Assembly: GCA_002348465.1 (NCBI GenBank)
Contig: DEBI01000150.1
Span: 2,240 to 10,318, forward strand
Direction: 5' to 3'
DNA: 8,079 bases
From: Gemmatimonadales bacterium UBA2960
Lineage (GTDB): Bacteria; Gemmatimonadota; Gemmatimonadetes; Longimicrobiales; Gaopeijiaceae
The notes below the pieces were generated by a model. It had not been told where the DNA came from and did not search any database. It saw only the letters and a list, made by a program, of their open reading frames with translations. This document shows, piece after piece, positions 1 through 6,347 of this stretch. Position 1 is the stretch's first letter, and every line of letters starts with the position of its first letter. Both the position numbers and the translations under genes were made by a program.

Positions 1-452
1 CGAATTTCTTCCGCGAGCGAAGTGGGCACAATCCTTACGCCAAAAGGCCTCAAAGCAACTGGCATCAGCTTGAAGTGAGCCATCATATGAGGCACGCAGA
101 TCGGGATCGTGAAGAGAAACACGCACCCAACGAGATTCGCGAACGCTGCGATAAAATGGGCGAGAGCGAGAAGCCACCCAAACGTAAACACCCAAAGAAC
201 GTTTGAGAGGAACCGCAGCTTTCCGCTCGTCAATTTAGCTGCTGAGAGGTCTACCTCCTCCCCCCGACTTTCCTTCCAGGCGTTTATGTCAGAGCGTCTG
301 ACGGGCGTCTTACCAAACGGAAAGAACGAATAACCAACCAGCGGCATCAGAAACGGGAGCAGAGGGAAAAACAGCACTGCTCCCATGAAATAGCCCAAGC
401 CAAGTGCCCAACCCCCGAGCAAAAACCAAATGATATTTCCCAGTAACGTCAT
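1..452 (-). CDS. yccF: YccF-family inner membrane protein (partial, C-terminus off the window)
   Basis: The frame is open from an ATG at 452 to the left edge, giving 150 whole codons with no stop. It matches the YccF (DUF307) family, small inner membrane proteins of unknown function built from two similar halves. The first half (residues about 4-50) has hydrophobic stretches at roughly 5-28 and 30-45 and ends in FFPFGK. The second (about 82-142) has hydrophobic stretches at roughly 85-105 and 106-122 and ends in ALRPFGVRIVP. The paired 'PFG' ends are typical of the family, and a charged linker (about 52-80) separates the halves. AGAGGA lies just before the ATG as a ribosome binding site. E. 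coli YccF is about 148 residues, so little is probably missing. It lies 71 nt downstream of the lipoprotein gene in the same direction and could be co-transcribed. Family assignment is firm; function is not known. Confidence 0.82.
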   Translation of the reverse strand, partial: MTLLGNIIWFLLGGWALGLGYFMGAVLFFPLLPFLMPLVGYSFFPFGKTPVRRSDINAWKESRGEEVDLSAAKLTSGKLRFLSNVLWVFTFGWLLALAHFIAAFANLVGCVFLFTIPICVPHMMAHFKLMPVALRPFGVRIVPTSLAEEI

Positions 453-523
453 GAGTCCTCTTGTCTGATAATCAAAACCGCTTCATAAAACGTACTCGCT
501 GATCAATAGCGGGTCCCGACTAA

Positions 524-826
524 TTAGCTCTGATCCGGCAGGTCAACCCCGCATGATCCGTAACCCGCCATAACCGTCGGGAATACCGTCATGACTATTT
601 CGAGATCCTCCAGTTCTGTTTCCTCTTTTTCCAAGAAGGAGAGAAAGCTCTTGAGGTTTTCAGGAGACAGATTCTCAACCGTATACTCCCCGATACACAT
701 GGCATCTGCTTCGGAAATATCTTCCTCCGACATGATATTCTCTGCAATCACTTGCACGTTAGGATCTACAGCGCCACTGCAAGCTCCGGCTACCACGAGC
801 AGCGGAATCATAACCATCCTGAACAT
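524..826 (-). CDS. Small predicted lipoprotein, unknown function
   Basis: This 100-residue protein has a short N-terminus with one Arg (R3), a hydrophobic stretch (about 4-15) and AGAC with Cys at 16. That resembles a lipoprotein signal peptide cut before C16, although position -3 is Ala rather than the usual Leu. The mature part is small and acidic, with many Glu/Asp between 34 and 75, and has two cysteines (C44, C92) that could form a disulfide in the periplasm. AGGAG ends 6 nt before the ATG, a strong ribosome binding site that fixes the start. I do not recognise a family. It diverges from trmH across a 93-nt gap and lies upstream of the YccF gene in the same direction. An antisense frame overlaps it (591-860 on plus), but the ribosome site and lipobox favour this strand. 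Confidence 0.75.
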   Translation of the reverse strand: MFRMVMIPLLVVAGACSGAVDPNVQVIAENIMSEEDISEADAMCIGEYTVENLSPENLKSFLSFLEKEETELEDLEIVMTVFPTVMAGYGSCGVDLPDQS

Positions 827-919
827 CGGGTTCTCCTTTTTAGTGAGACCAAGAAGTTAAGTGCTTCTCCTAGGCTTGGGGACTCGTCCGGCTCATGGCA
901 GTAGAGATACCTTGTCTCT

Positions 920-1573
920 ATGAATCCCAAACGATTCGCCCGACTCAAAAGTGCTCTCTCACGCCGCCAGCCTGACCTGACGGTCCTGATGGATCAGGTC
1001 AACAAGTCTCATAATTTCTCGGCAATCCTGAGGAATTGCGACGCCGCTGGTGTGCTTGAGGTTCATGTGGTGCCGCCAGAAGATGGGCTAGACCTTCACC
1101 ACGGAACCTCCGCTGGAACCAAAAAGTGGGTAGGGATCAATCGCTATTCTGGCGTGGCCGACGCGATAGCTGAAGTCAAAGAACAAGGGCTCTGTGTCGT
1201 AGCCGCTCATCCGTCAACAAACTCCGTTGACTTTCGAGACGTCGACTACACAAAGCCAACCGCTATCCTGATGGGAGCCGAACTTCATGGCGTATCAGAG
1301 GAAGGTCTTTCCCACGCGGACCAGCACATCATGGTCCCAATGCTCGGCATGGTTCACTCTCTGAACGTCTCCGTCGCCACGGCCTTAATTCTTTTTGAGG
1401 CAGCTCGTCAACGGACCGAGGCTGGCCTTTACGACTCTTCCCGGCTTGATCCCCAAGAGTTCGAACGTCGTCTTTTTGAATGGGCTTACCCCTCAATTGC
1501 AAGCAGTCGCAAAAGTGAAGGCCGCGCGTACCCCGCCCTTTCAGAGAGCGGAGAAATCATCCCCGACTGGTGA
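920..1573 (+). CDS. trmH: tRNA (guanosine(18)-2'-O)-methyltransferase TrmH
   Basis: TrmH transfers a methyl group from S-adenosylmethionine to the 2'-OH of G18 in the tRNA D-loop; it is a cytosolic SpoU-class (SPOUT) enzyme with a trefoil knot. The 217 residues align along their length with E. coli TrmH (229 aa), starting with MNPKRFARL and RRQPDLTVLMDQV. Motif 1 is at about 31-44 (N32 and R38, the conserved Asn and catalytic Arg). Motif 2 is ILMGAELHGVS at 116-126. Motif 3 is at 138-160 with MVPMLGMVHSLNVSVA, which forms the knot and SAM pocket. The C-terminal tail (LLFEWAYP-like to GEIIPDW) matches the TrmH-specific extension. No good ribosome binding site precedes the ATG; a 5-bp AGAGA/TCTCT inverted repeat ends right at it. 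It is the only plus-strand gene and converges on the SDR gene with 37 nt between stops. Confidence 0.95.
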   Translation: MNPKRFARLKSALSRRQPDLTVLMDQVNKSHNFSAILRNCDAAGVLEVHVVPPEDGLDLHHGTSAGTKKWVGINRYSGVADAIAEVKEQGLCVVAAHPSTNSVDFRDVDYTKPTAILMGAELHGVSEEGLSHADQHIMVPMLGMVHSLNVSVATALILFEAARQRTEAGLYDSSRLDPQEFERRLFEWAYPSIASSRKSEGRAYPALSESGEIIPDW

Positions 1574-1588
1574 GTCGAATCACTACCA

Positions 1589-1610
1589 CTGTATGCCCCG
1601 AGCTATACAG
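1589..1610. terminator. Small hairpin between convergent trmH and SDR genes
   Basis: CTGTAT (1589-1594) pairs with ATACAG (1605-1610). Two further G-C pairs are possible inside if one T is bulged, leaving a 5-nt loop. It sits in the 37-nt gap between the two convergent stop codons, where a bidirectional terminator would be expected. There is no T-run on either side, so its activity is doubtful. Confidence 0.25.
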
Positions 1611-2990
1611 CTAGTCTATACGCCCAAGCTGGAAACGCAGAGAGTCCTCGACTCCTTCGCTGAAGAACTTAAAACCACTACTCAGAGCTTTTTGGGGAAT
1701 GGCACGCTGTCCCCAGAGCAACGCTTCCTTTCCGAGCTCGCCGAAAACCGCCTTTACCGCGAAGCCAGGAACAGGAAGGACTGTCGGCCTCCCCAGGACT
1801 CGGCCCAAGGCGGAGGTAAACGCTGCATTTGGAACCGGAGTTGGCGCCGTCGCGTTCACAACACCGCTGAGTGAATCCTCGTACATAGCGTGATAGATCA
1901 TCCCGATCAGGTCGTCGAGATCAATCCAGCTCATGTACTGCTTTCCCGAGCCCAACCTCCCGCCTGCACCCATCTTGAAGGGAAGAAGCATCTGGCCGAG
2001 TGCACCACCCTGGGGAGAGAGAACTATGCCGGTCCGAAGCTTTACCACCCGGATACCAGCCCGCTCCGCGGATACTGTAGCATTCTCCCAATCTTCGCAG
2101 ACGTCTGCCAAGAACCCCCGTCCAACCGGCATCGTCTCATTCAGTATCTCAGACCCGCGATTCCCATAGTAGCCCACGGCTGACGAGGATATAAGGGTGC
2201 GAGGGCCGTCCTCCATCGTAGCTAGAGTCCGAGCAATCAGATCTGTTCCCCTGATGCGACTCTGCTTAATCGAGCGCTTCCTTGCCTCCGTCCATCGTCC
2301 TGCTGCGATTGGCGCACCAGCGAGATGCACCACAGCATCAACGTCTTTAAGCCCTTTTTCGTCTATCACGCCCGTCGACGGATCCCAAAAGACACATCCT
2401 TCCCTGACCTCGCTGGACTCGCGCACAAGAGAAATGACTTTGTGACCTCCCGTGGTGAGAAAGTGGCGCAAGCTCGAGCCGACGAGACCCGAAGCACCAG
2501 TGATCGCCACGGTCAATCTCTCTTTCTCTGAGTAGGCTCGATGTCTTGCCAAATCGTTCGAGAGTCTGCGATACCGGAAGCCGAACAGGCGGTCGAGCTC
2601 ATTTTTTACAAACACCGGCCCCAGCGCCTTGCCTGCAAAGCCCAGAGGAGGCTCCACCTCGATTTCGTCGTGAGCTATGGTTCCGCTAGAGCCCGACGGC
2701 AAAAACGAATGTGTGTGTGACCACCGCTTCATCGGGCCAGATATCTGCTCGTCTCGGAACTGCCGACCGTGAACGTAGTCCCGATGCATCAGATCCCATC
2801 TGAAGGAAGTCGGTCCCTGTTTGATCCGAAGACTTATCTTGCCGCCATCCCGTATGCCACCGGATCGAGACAGCACCTCCACATTACCCCAAGGGGGAGT
2901 CAGGCGCTCGAGTGCTCCCGGTCTTTCGTGCCAATCGAAAACTTCCTCAGGCCCGATATCCGGGATTTCCTCCTGGTACGTAAACTTCAT
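1611..2990 (-). CDS. SRPBCC domain fused to TIGR01777/YfcH-like NAD(P)-dependent SDR epimerase
   Basis: This is a two-domain protein of 459 residues from the ATG at 2990. Residues 1 to about 150 form an SRPBCC (START-like) ligand-binding domain, opening MKFTYQEEIP and containing FDWHERPGALERLTPPW. From about 158 comes an atypical/extended SDR of the TIGR01777 group (E. coli YfcH, human SDR39U1). It shows the nucleotide motif GASGLVGSSL (165-174), VVHLAGAPIAAGRW (about 220-233), ISSSAVGYYG (267-276, containing the active-site YYG) and MSWIDLDDL (about 353-361). A C-terminal DUF1731-like segment (about 402-442) has LPVPGFAVKAVFGE. The natural substrate is not known; old 'cell division inhibitor' labels are not reliable. 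An in-frame ATG at 3032 would add 14 residues (MVWTVLLALTRCCE), but homologues normally begin at MKF, so I chose 2990; neither start has a strong ribosome site. It follows rpe after 225 nt. Confidence 0.88.
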   Translation of the reverse strand: MKFTYQEEIPDIGPEEVFDWHERPGALERLTPPWGNVEVLSRSGGIRDGGKISLRIKQGPTSFRWDLMHRDYVHGRQFRDEQISGPMKRWSHTHSFLPSGSSGTIAHDEIEVEPPLGFAGKALGPVFVKNELDRLFGFRYRRLSNDLARHRAYSEKERLTVAITGASGLVGSSLRHFLTTGGHKVISLVRESSEVREGCVFWDPSTGVIDEKGLKDVDAVVHLAGAPIAAGRWTEARKRSIKQSRIRGTDLIARTLATMEDGPRTLISSSAVGYYGNRGSEILNETMPVGRGFLADVCEDWENATVSAERAGIRVVKLRTGIVLSPQGGALGQMLLPFKMGAGGRLGSGKQYMSWIDLDDLIGMIYHAMYEDSLSGVVNATAPTPVPNAAFTSALGRVLGRPTVLPVPGFAVKAVFGELGKEALLWGQRAIPQKALSSGFKFFSEGVEDSLRFQLGRID

Positions 2991-3194
2991 TTCACAACAC
3001 CGAGTGAGTGCGAGCAAAACAGTCCACACCATTAAACCCTAGAGAACGATGTGTGCCCGTCTTACGTCCACATTTTGAGATCAAGCCCGACCGCGGGTAA
3101 TCTCCTGCACGCACCGGACCTGACCTCTTTAGTAAGTAACGTGCCCGCCTAGAATTCTGCGTCACACACTGAACGTGAGAGGCCTACCTTAAAT

Positions 3195-3208
3195 CAACTG
3201 TCCAGTTG
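3195..3208. terminator. Short hairpin just downstream of rpe
   Basis: CAACT (3195-3199) pairs with AGTTG (3204-3208) around a 4-nt loop, 7 nt beyond the rpe stop. Read on the minus strand it is followed by ATTTAAGG, only a weak U-run. It may slow or end the argH-rpiA-rpe transcript but is too short to call firmly. The rest of the 2991-3215 gap shows no open frame or clear promoter to me. Confidence 0.25.
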
Positions 3209-3215
3209 GGTTTCT

Positions 3216-3872
3216 CTACGCGCCTGAGGCGGATCGAATGGCGCGCACACCGGCTGCAGCTCCATCTGGGTGACCATAGACTGCCGAACCGGCGACAACA
3301 ACCGAGGCCCCAGCATTCACTATTTCCTCGACGTTCGAGACCCCCACACCGCCGTCGACCTCCAGTTCAGCATCCGATCCCACCTCGTCAAGCATCGCTC
3401 GAGCACGACCCAGCTTAGCCGTACTTGCCTCAATATAGGACTGACCGCCAAACCCAGGATTGACTGACATTACCAGCAGGAGATCCAGATAGGGCAGCAC
3501 ATCTCGAATCGCCTCCAGAGAAGTACCCGGGTTGAGCGCGACCCCCGCCTTGGCGCCAAGCTCATGAATCTTCTGGATTGTCCGGTGTAGGTGCGTACAT
3601 GCCTCTTGGTGCACTGTAACTATATCGGCCCCAGCCTTCACAAACGCTTCTACATAATGATCAGGGTTCTCAATCATCAGGTGCACGTCCAACGGCAAGT
3701 TTGTCGACCGGCGCGCAGCGTCCACAATTAACGGGCCAATGGTAATGTTTGGGACGAAGTGCCCATCCATTACGTCGACATGCACCCACTCAGCACCGCC
3801 TTCTTCGATACCTCCGATCTCATCGGAAAGTCGAGCGAAATCAGCAGACAGAATTGAAGGGGCGATTTTCAT
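3216..3872 (-). CDS. rpe: Ribulose-phosphate 3-epimerase
   Basis: Rpe interconverts D-ribulose 5-phosphate and D-xylulose 5-phosphate in the pentose phosphate and Calvin pathways, in the cytosol, as a metal-dependent TIM barrel. All hallmarks are present in 218 residues, the normal length. IAPSILSADF is at 3-12. HVDVMDGHFVPN (31-42) supplies metal ligands H31 and D33. DVHLM (62-66) supplies H64. NPGFGGQ (138-144) is the phosphate and active-site loop. EVDGGV (171-176) has D173. VAGSAVYG (193-200) is the second phosphate-binding turn. D33 and D173 are the expected acid/base pair. The ATG overlaps the rpiA stop by 4 nt (ATGA) and has no ribosome binding site of its own, so translation is probably coupled to rpiA. 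Nothing appears to be missing from the active site. Confidence 0.97.
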   Translation of the reverse strand: MKIAPSILSADFARLSDEIGGIEEGGAEWVHVDVMDGHFVPNITIGPLIVDAARRSTNLPLDVHLMIENPDHYVEAFVKAGADIVTVHQEACTHLHRTIQKIHELGAKAGVALNPGTSLEAIRDVLPYLDLLLVMSVNPGFGGQSYIEASTAKLGRARAMLDEVGSDAELEVDGGVGVSNVEEIVNAGASVVVAGSAVYGHPDGAAAGVRAIRSASGA

Positions 3873-4618
3873 GATAGTAAAGGTATGTGCGATTCAGGAG
3901 TGAGCGTGTAGACGCCCTCGGGGGATGCTATCACAGCAGCTTCGGCCATGCCCAAAAAGAGTCCAGTGTCGACGATGCCCGCTCGATGGAGAAGTTCTGC
4001 TTCAAGTGCCACCGCATCCTCCAACCCAACCGGATATCGGGCGTCGAGAAAGACATTGCCATTGTCGCTTCGTACCGCCTTACCACTCGAATCAAGACGG
4101 AGTTGAGCTTCCGCACCTGTCGATTCGATAAACGTCTTGAGAGCCTCTAGCGACCAATCCACGACCTCCACTGGAAGAGGGACCCTCGTTCCTAGCTTAC
4201 TGACAATTTTACTGTCATCAGAGATAATGATCAGGCGCCGCGACGCCTGAGCTACCATCTTCTCACGCAGCAGTGCAGCGCCCAGACCCTTGATCAAATC
4301 AAGTCCAGGAGCGACCTCGTCGGCTCCATCAATCGTGAGATCGAGTTCAGTTCGTGATCCGAGTTCGATCAATGGAATCCCAACTTCAACTGCCTGATTC
4401 TCAGTCTTCACTGACGTGGGGACTCCAACTATATCAGACAGGCGTCCACTACGGATTTCTTCACCAAGAAGATCCACGAGGTGGCGGACTGTGCTTCCTG
4501 TTCCAAGTCCGAGCGCCATTCCACTCTCAACCGACTTAAGAGCCTCGGCGGCGGCGGCACGTTTAAGCTCGTCAGCGTTCAACGGCGATGATCCATCACG
4601 TCCTGAAGTGACTTTCAA
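3869..4618 (-). CDS. rpiA: Ribose-5-phosphate isomerase A (TTG start)
   Basis: RpiA interconverts ribose 5-phosphate and ribulose 5-phosphate, feeding the epimerase encoded next to it. Motifs in the 249 residues are GLGTGST (37-43, phosphate loop), VPTSVKT (66-72), IDGADE (96-101, with D97 and D100), KGLGAALLREK (110-120, with K110 and the catalytic base E119) and PLPVEV (147-152). The usual KGGGA reads KGLGA here, a mild change. No ATG lies near the N-terminus. The frame is closed by a TGA at 4630-4628. The start is TTG at 4618, preceded by GAGG with 4 nt spacing. A second TTG at 4582 (residue 13) would give MNADELKRAA, matching the usual family start, but has a poorer ribosome site. It follows argH by 97 nt and overlaps rpe by 4 nt. 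Confidence 0.95.
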   Translation of the reverse strand: MKVTSGRDGSSPLNADELKRAAAAEALKSVESGMALGLGTGSTVRHLVDLLGEEIRSGRLSDIVGVPTSVKTENQAVEVGIPLIELGSRTELDLTIDGADEVAPGLDLIKGLGAALLREKMVAQASRRLIIISDDSKIVSKLGTRVPLPVEVVDWSLEALKTFIESTGAEAQLRLDSSGKAVRSDNGNVFLDARYPVGLEDAVALEAELLHRAGIVDTGLFLGMAEAAVIASPEGVYTLTPESHIPLLS

Positions 4619-4621
4619 GAG

Positions 4622-4626
4622 ACCTC
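4622..4626 (-). promoter_or_regulatory. Ribosome binding site that supports the rpiA TTG start
   Basis: GAGGT on the minus strand lies 3 nt before TTG at 4618. It is the best Shine-Dalgarno match near the beginning of rpiA and the main reason to prefer this start to the TTG at 4582. An in-frame TGA (4630-4628) lies immediately upstream, so the start cannot be moved further back. Confidence 0.5.
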
Positions 4627-4716
4627 GTCAACGCTCCAATCTATCCGCGGCCAGCTCGGTCAGCCAGTTCATCCAACACTGAACACGAATGCGGACCTCA
4701 TTACGTGTCCGACTTT

Positions 4717-6108
4717 CTAAGATCGGAATCCCTCGATCTGGGCTCGGACATCACGAAGCTGCGAGTCGACCGACTCGAGCGCGGTACCACCAGGTGCAAG
4801 ACGCGCCTCTACAGACGCCTCCCAGTCGAAAACGTCAAAAACGTCTTCTTTAAAGACCGGGTTCTCGGTAGTGAATGCCTCTAGGCTCAGCTCAGAGAGC
4901 GCCACACCTTTTTCTTCTGCACTCCGGACCAGTCTTCCCACAACTTCATGGGTCGTGCGGAACGGAACACCACGCCGCACCAGATAGTCAGCTAAATCCG
5001 TGGCCAGCAGCTGGACATCCATCACTTCTGACATGCGCTCAGGACAGAATGACGCAGTGGAAACCGCACCTTTGAGCGCGGGAAGAGTTAGTGATAACGT
5101 ATCAATCGTATCGAAAAGCGGTTCCTTATCTTCTTGCAGATCCCGGTTATAGCTCGTCGGAAGACCTTTGAGCAGTGTCAGAATCGACATCAGGTTACCA
5201 ATGAGCCTCCCTGTCTTACCTCTGCCCAACTCAGCAACATCAGGATTACGCTTCTGCGGCATCAAGCTAGATCCAGTGCTAAAACCGTCAGATATGCGGA
5301 TAAAACCAAACTCGACACTTGAAAACAGAACCAAGTCCTCAGACAAACGTGACAGATGAACGCCCACCATGGCGCCCGCGTAGAGGAAATCGCAGATCCA
5401 GTCCCGGTCTGACACTGCGTCAACAGAATTTTTGCTGATTTGGTCGAACCCCAACTCAGCTCTGACTGATTCTCTATCGATCGAGAACGGGCACCCCGCA
5501 ATTGCCCCAGACCCGAGAGGGAGCACTGATGCCGCAGCACGTGCCGCTTTCATTCGCTCTATGTCCCTCAAAACAGGCACTACGTGACTCAGAGCCCATT
5601 GCGCTGCTCGGATGGGCTGTGCCTGCTGAAGGTGAGTATAGCCCGGCATAATCATCTCTCGCCCCGACTCTGCGAAATCATGAAGTGCCGTAGCATATTC
5701 GACGAGCAGGTCTATTACGTGATCTGCGGCCGTCATCCCATAGAGACGCACACCCGTCGATGACTGATCATTGCGCGATCGACCTGTATGCAACTTTCCA
5801 GAAACCTCACCGACCTCCTCACCAAGCATACGCTCGATGACAGAGTGAATGTCTTCTTCGACGGCATCAGACAGTCCGCGCTCCTCAATCCGTTGGGCCA
5901 CCTTATCGAGTCCACCTACTATGTCATCGACTTCTTTATCTGTAAGAACTCCTGCCTTTCCTATTGCTCGCGCCCAGGCCACGCTGCCCCGAATATCTTC
6001 TCGCCACAGCCGTTTATCTACACCTAGGCTCAGGTTGAACGGCACCATCTCCCGAGCCATTCCTTCTTCGAACCGTCCACCCCACAGGGAACCTGCTTCG
6101 TCAGCCAT
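4717..6108 (-). CDS. argH: Argininosuccinate lyase
   Basis: ArgH cleaves argininosuccinate to arginine and fumarate, the last step of arginine synthesis; it is a cytosolic homotetramer of the fumarase/aspartase superfamily. The 463 residues are the usual length. LWGGRF is at 8-13. HTGRSRNDQ (107-115) is conserved region 1. GYTHLQQAQP (156-165) carries the catalytic-base His at 159. STGSSLMPQKRNPD (277-290) is the superfamily signature with the mobile catalytic Ser (S280/S281). YNRDLQEDKEP (320-330) is also conserved. The C-terminus is complete, ending in a TAG. The ATG has GGA about 8 nt upstream, a modest ribosome site. A 329-nt gap with a promoter, ArgR-like boxes and two strong stem-loops lies before it, consistent with arginine-responsive control. 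rpiA follows in the same direction, an unusual metabolic mix. Confidence 0.97.
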   Translation of the reverse strand: MADEAGSLWGGRFEEGMAREMVPFNLSLGVDKRLWREDIRGSVAWARAIGKAGVLTDKEVDDIVGGLDKVAQRIEERGLSDAVEEDIHSVIERMLGEEVGEVSGKLHTGRSRNDQSSTGVRLYGMTAADHVIDLLVEYATALHDFAESGREMIMPGYTHLQQAQPIRAAQWALSHVVPVLRDIERMKAARAAASVLPLGSGAIAGCPFSIDRESVRAELGFDQISKNSVDAVSDRDWICDFLYAGAMVGVHLSRLSEDLVLFSSVEFGFIRISDGFSTGSSLMPQKRNPDVAELGRGKTGRLIGNLMSILTLLKGLPTSYNRDLQEDKEPLFDTIDTLSLTLPALKGAVSTASFCPERMSEVMDVQLLATDLADYLVRRGVPFRTTHEVVGRLVRSAEEKGVALSELSLEAFTTENPVFKEDVFDVFDWEASVEARLAPGGTALESVDSQLRDVRAQIEGFRS

Positions 6109-6145
6109 TAATTTTCCGGGAATGCTCCGTTGCTCTATTCAGGAT

Positions 6146-6176
6146 CCCGCAGACTGTGTCATTGCAGTCCTGCGGG
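6146..6176 (-). promoter_or_regulatory. Strong stem-loop in the argH 5' leader
   Basis: CCCGCA (6146-6151) pairs with TGCGGG (6171-6176), and GACTG (6152-6156) pairs with CAGTC (6165-6169). One base (6170) is bulged and the loop is 8 nt, giving 11 base pairs. It ends 37 nt before the argH ATG and is not followed by a U-run, so it is not a standard terminator. It could shape the leader, block or protect the ribosome site, or stabilise an mRNA processed upstream. Function is inferred only from position. Confidence 0.5.
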
Positions 6177-6211
6177 CCAGTGCCTGCAAAGATCGCGCTC
6201 TTAGCGCATAT

Positions 6212-6292
6212 AAAAAAGAAGCCCGGGGGCCAGAAGCTCAGACACGTCCCGCCGACGCCCTGAGGGGCCTAGCCCCTTGCTTCTGCCCCCGG
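6212..6292 (-). terminator. Branched GC-rich stem-loop with U6: intrinsic terminator or attenuator before argH
   Basis: On the minus strand the arm at 6292-6279 pairs with 6237-6223 over 14 bp with a single bulged base. Two inner hairpins sit inside: AGGGGC/GCCCCT with a 3-nt loop (6263-6277), and a CGTC/GACG stem, with a possible G-U pair, at 6244-6258. Six U (6217-6212) follow after GCTTC. A second pairing is possible: AGAAGC (6284-6279) with the later GCTTCT (6222-6217), which abuts the U-run. The plus strand has no T-run on its downstream side, so the signal is directional. It lies downstream of a promoter at 6338-6365 and upstream of argH. It therefore either ends a short RNA, ends trxC-argR read-through, or attenuates argH. 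Confidence 0.7.
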
Positions 6293-6310
6293 TCTCCTTT
6301 GAAACAGACT

Positions 6311-6326
6311 AATCTTTTAATTCATA
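6311..6326 (-). promoter_or_regulatory. Putative ARG box 2 (ArgR operator)
   Basis: Read on the minus strand the site begins TATGAATTAAAA. Its left half matches the known ARG-box half TnTGAAT followed by A/T bases perfectly; the right half is degenerate. It begins exactly 21 bp after the corresponding base of box 1. This is the spacing of paired 18-bp ARG boxes with a 3-bp gap, bound by an ArgR hexamer. It lies just downstream of the predicted transcription start. Confidence 0.6.
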
Positions 6327-6331
6327 GCCTG

Positions 6332-6347
6332 TGTTTAATTATGCATA
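6332..6347 (-). promoter_or_regulatory. Putative ARG box 1 overlapping the -10
   Basis: The minus-strand site TATGCATAATTAAACA fits TnTGAATwwwwATTCA with three mismatches. It covers the -10 hexamer, so bound ArgR would block RNA polymerase. The encoded argR lies just upstream, and argH, a usual target, lies downstream; both support the assignment. No binding data are available here. Confidence 0.6.

Noticed and set aside
591..860. 89-residue plus-strand frame opposite the small lipoprotein
   Set aside because: It is Ser-rich with no motif; the minus-strand frame has a lipobox and a strong ribosome site.
850..919. Promoters for trmH and the divergent lipoprotein
   Set aside because: No pair of hexamers at proper spacing is convincing on either strand.
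1395..1874. 159-residue plus-strand open frame overlapping trmH and the SDR gene
   Set aside because: It overlaps two well-identified genes in other frames and has low-complexity composition with no family resemblance.
2991..3032. Longer start for the SRPBCC-SDR protein
   Set aside because: It would add MVWTVLLALTRCCE, which is not seen in the family; it is not a proper signal peptide and a cytosolic SDR would not need one.
6212..6300. SRP RNA, tmRNA or tRNA in the branched structure
   Set aside because: None of the conserved cores (SRP GGAAG tetraloop domain, CCA-type acceptor, tRNA T-loop) is present.
6201..6310. Classical leader-peptide attenuation of argH
   Set aside because: Arg codons are present but no usable start codon precedes them in the Arg-run frame, and the orphan Shine-Dalgarno has no start at the right distance.
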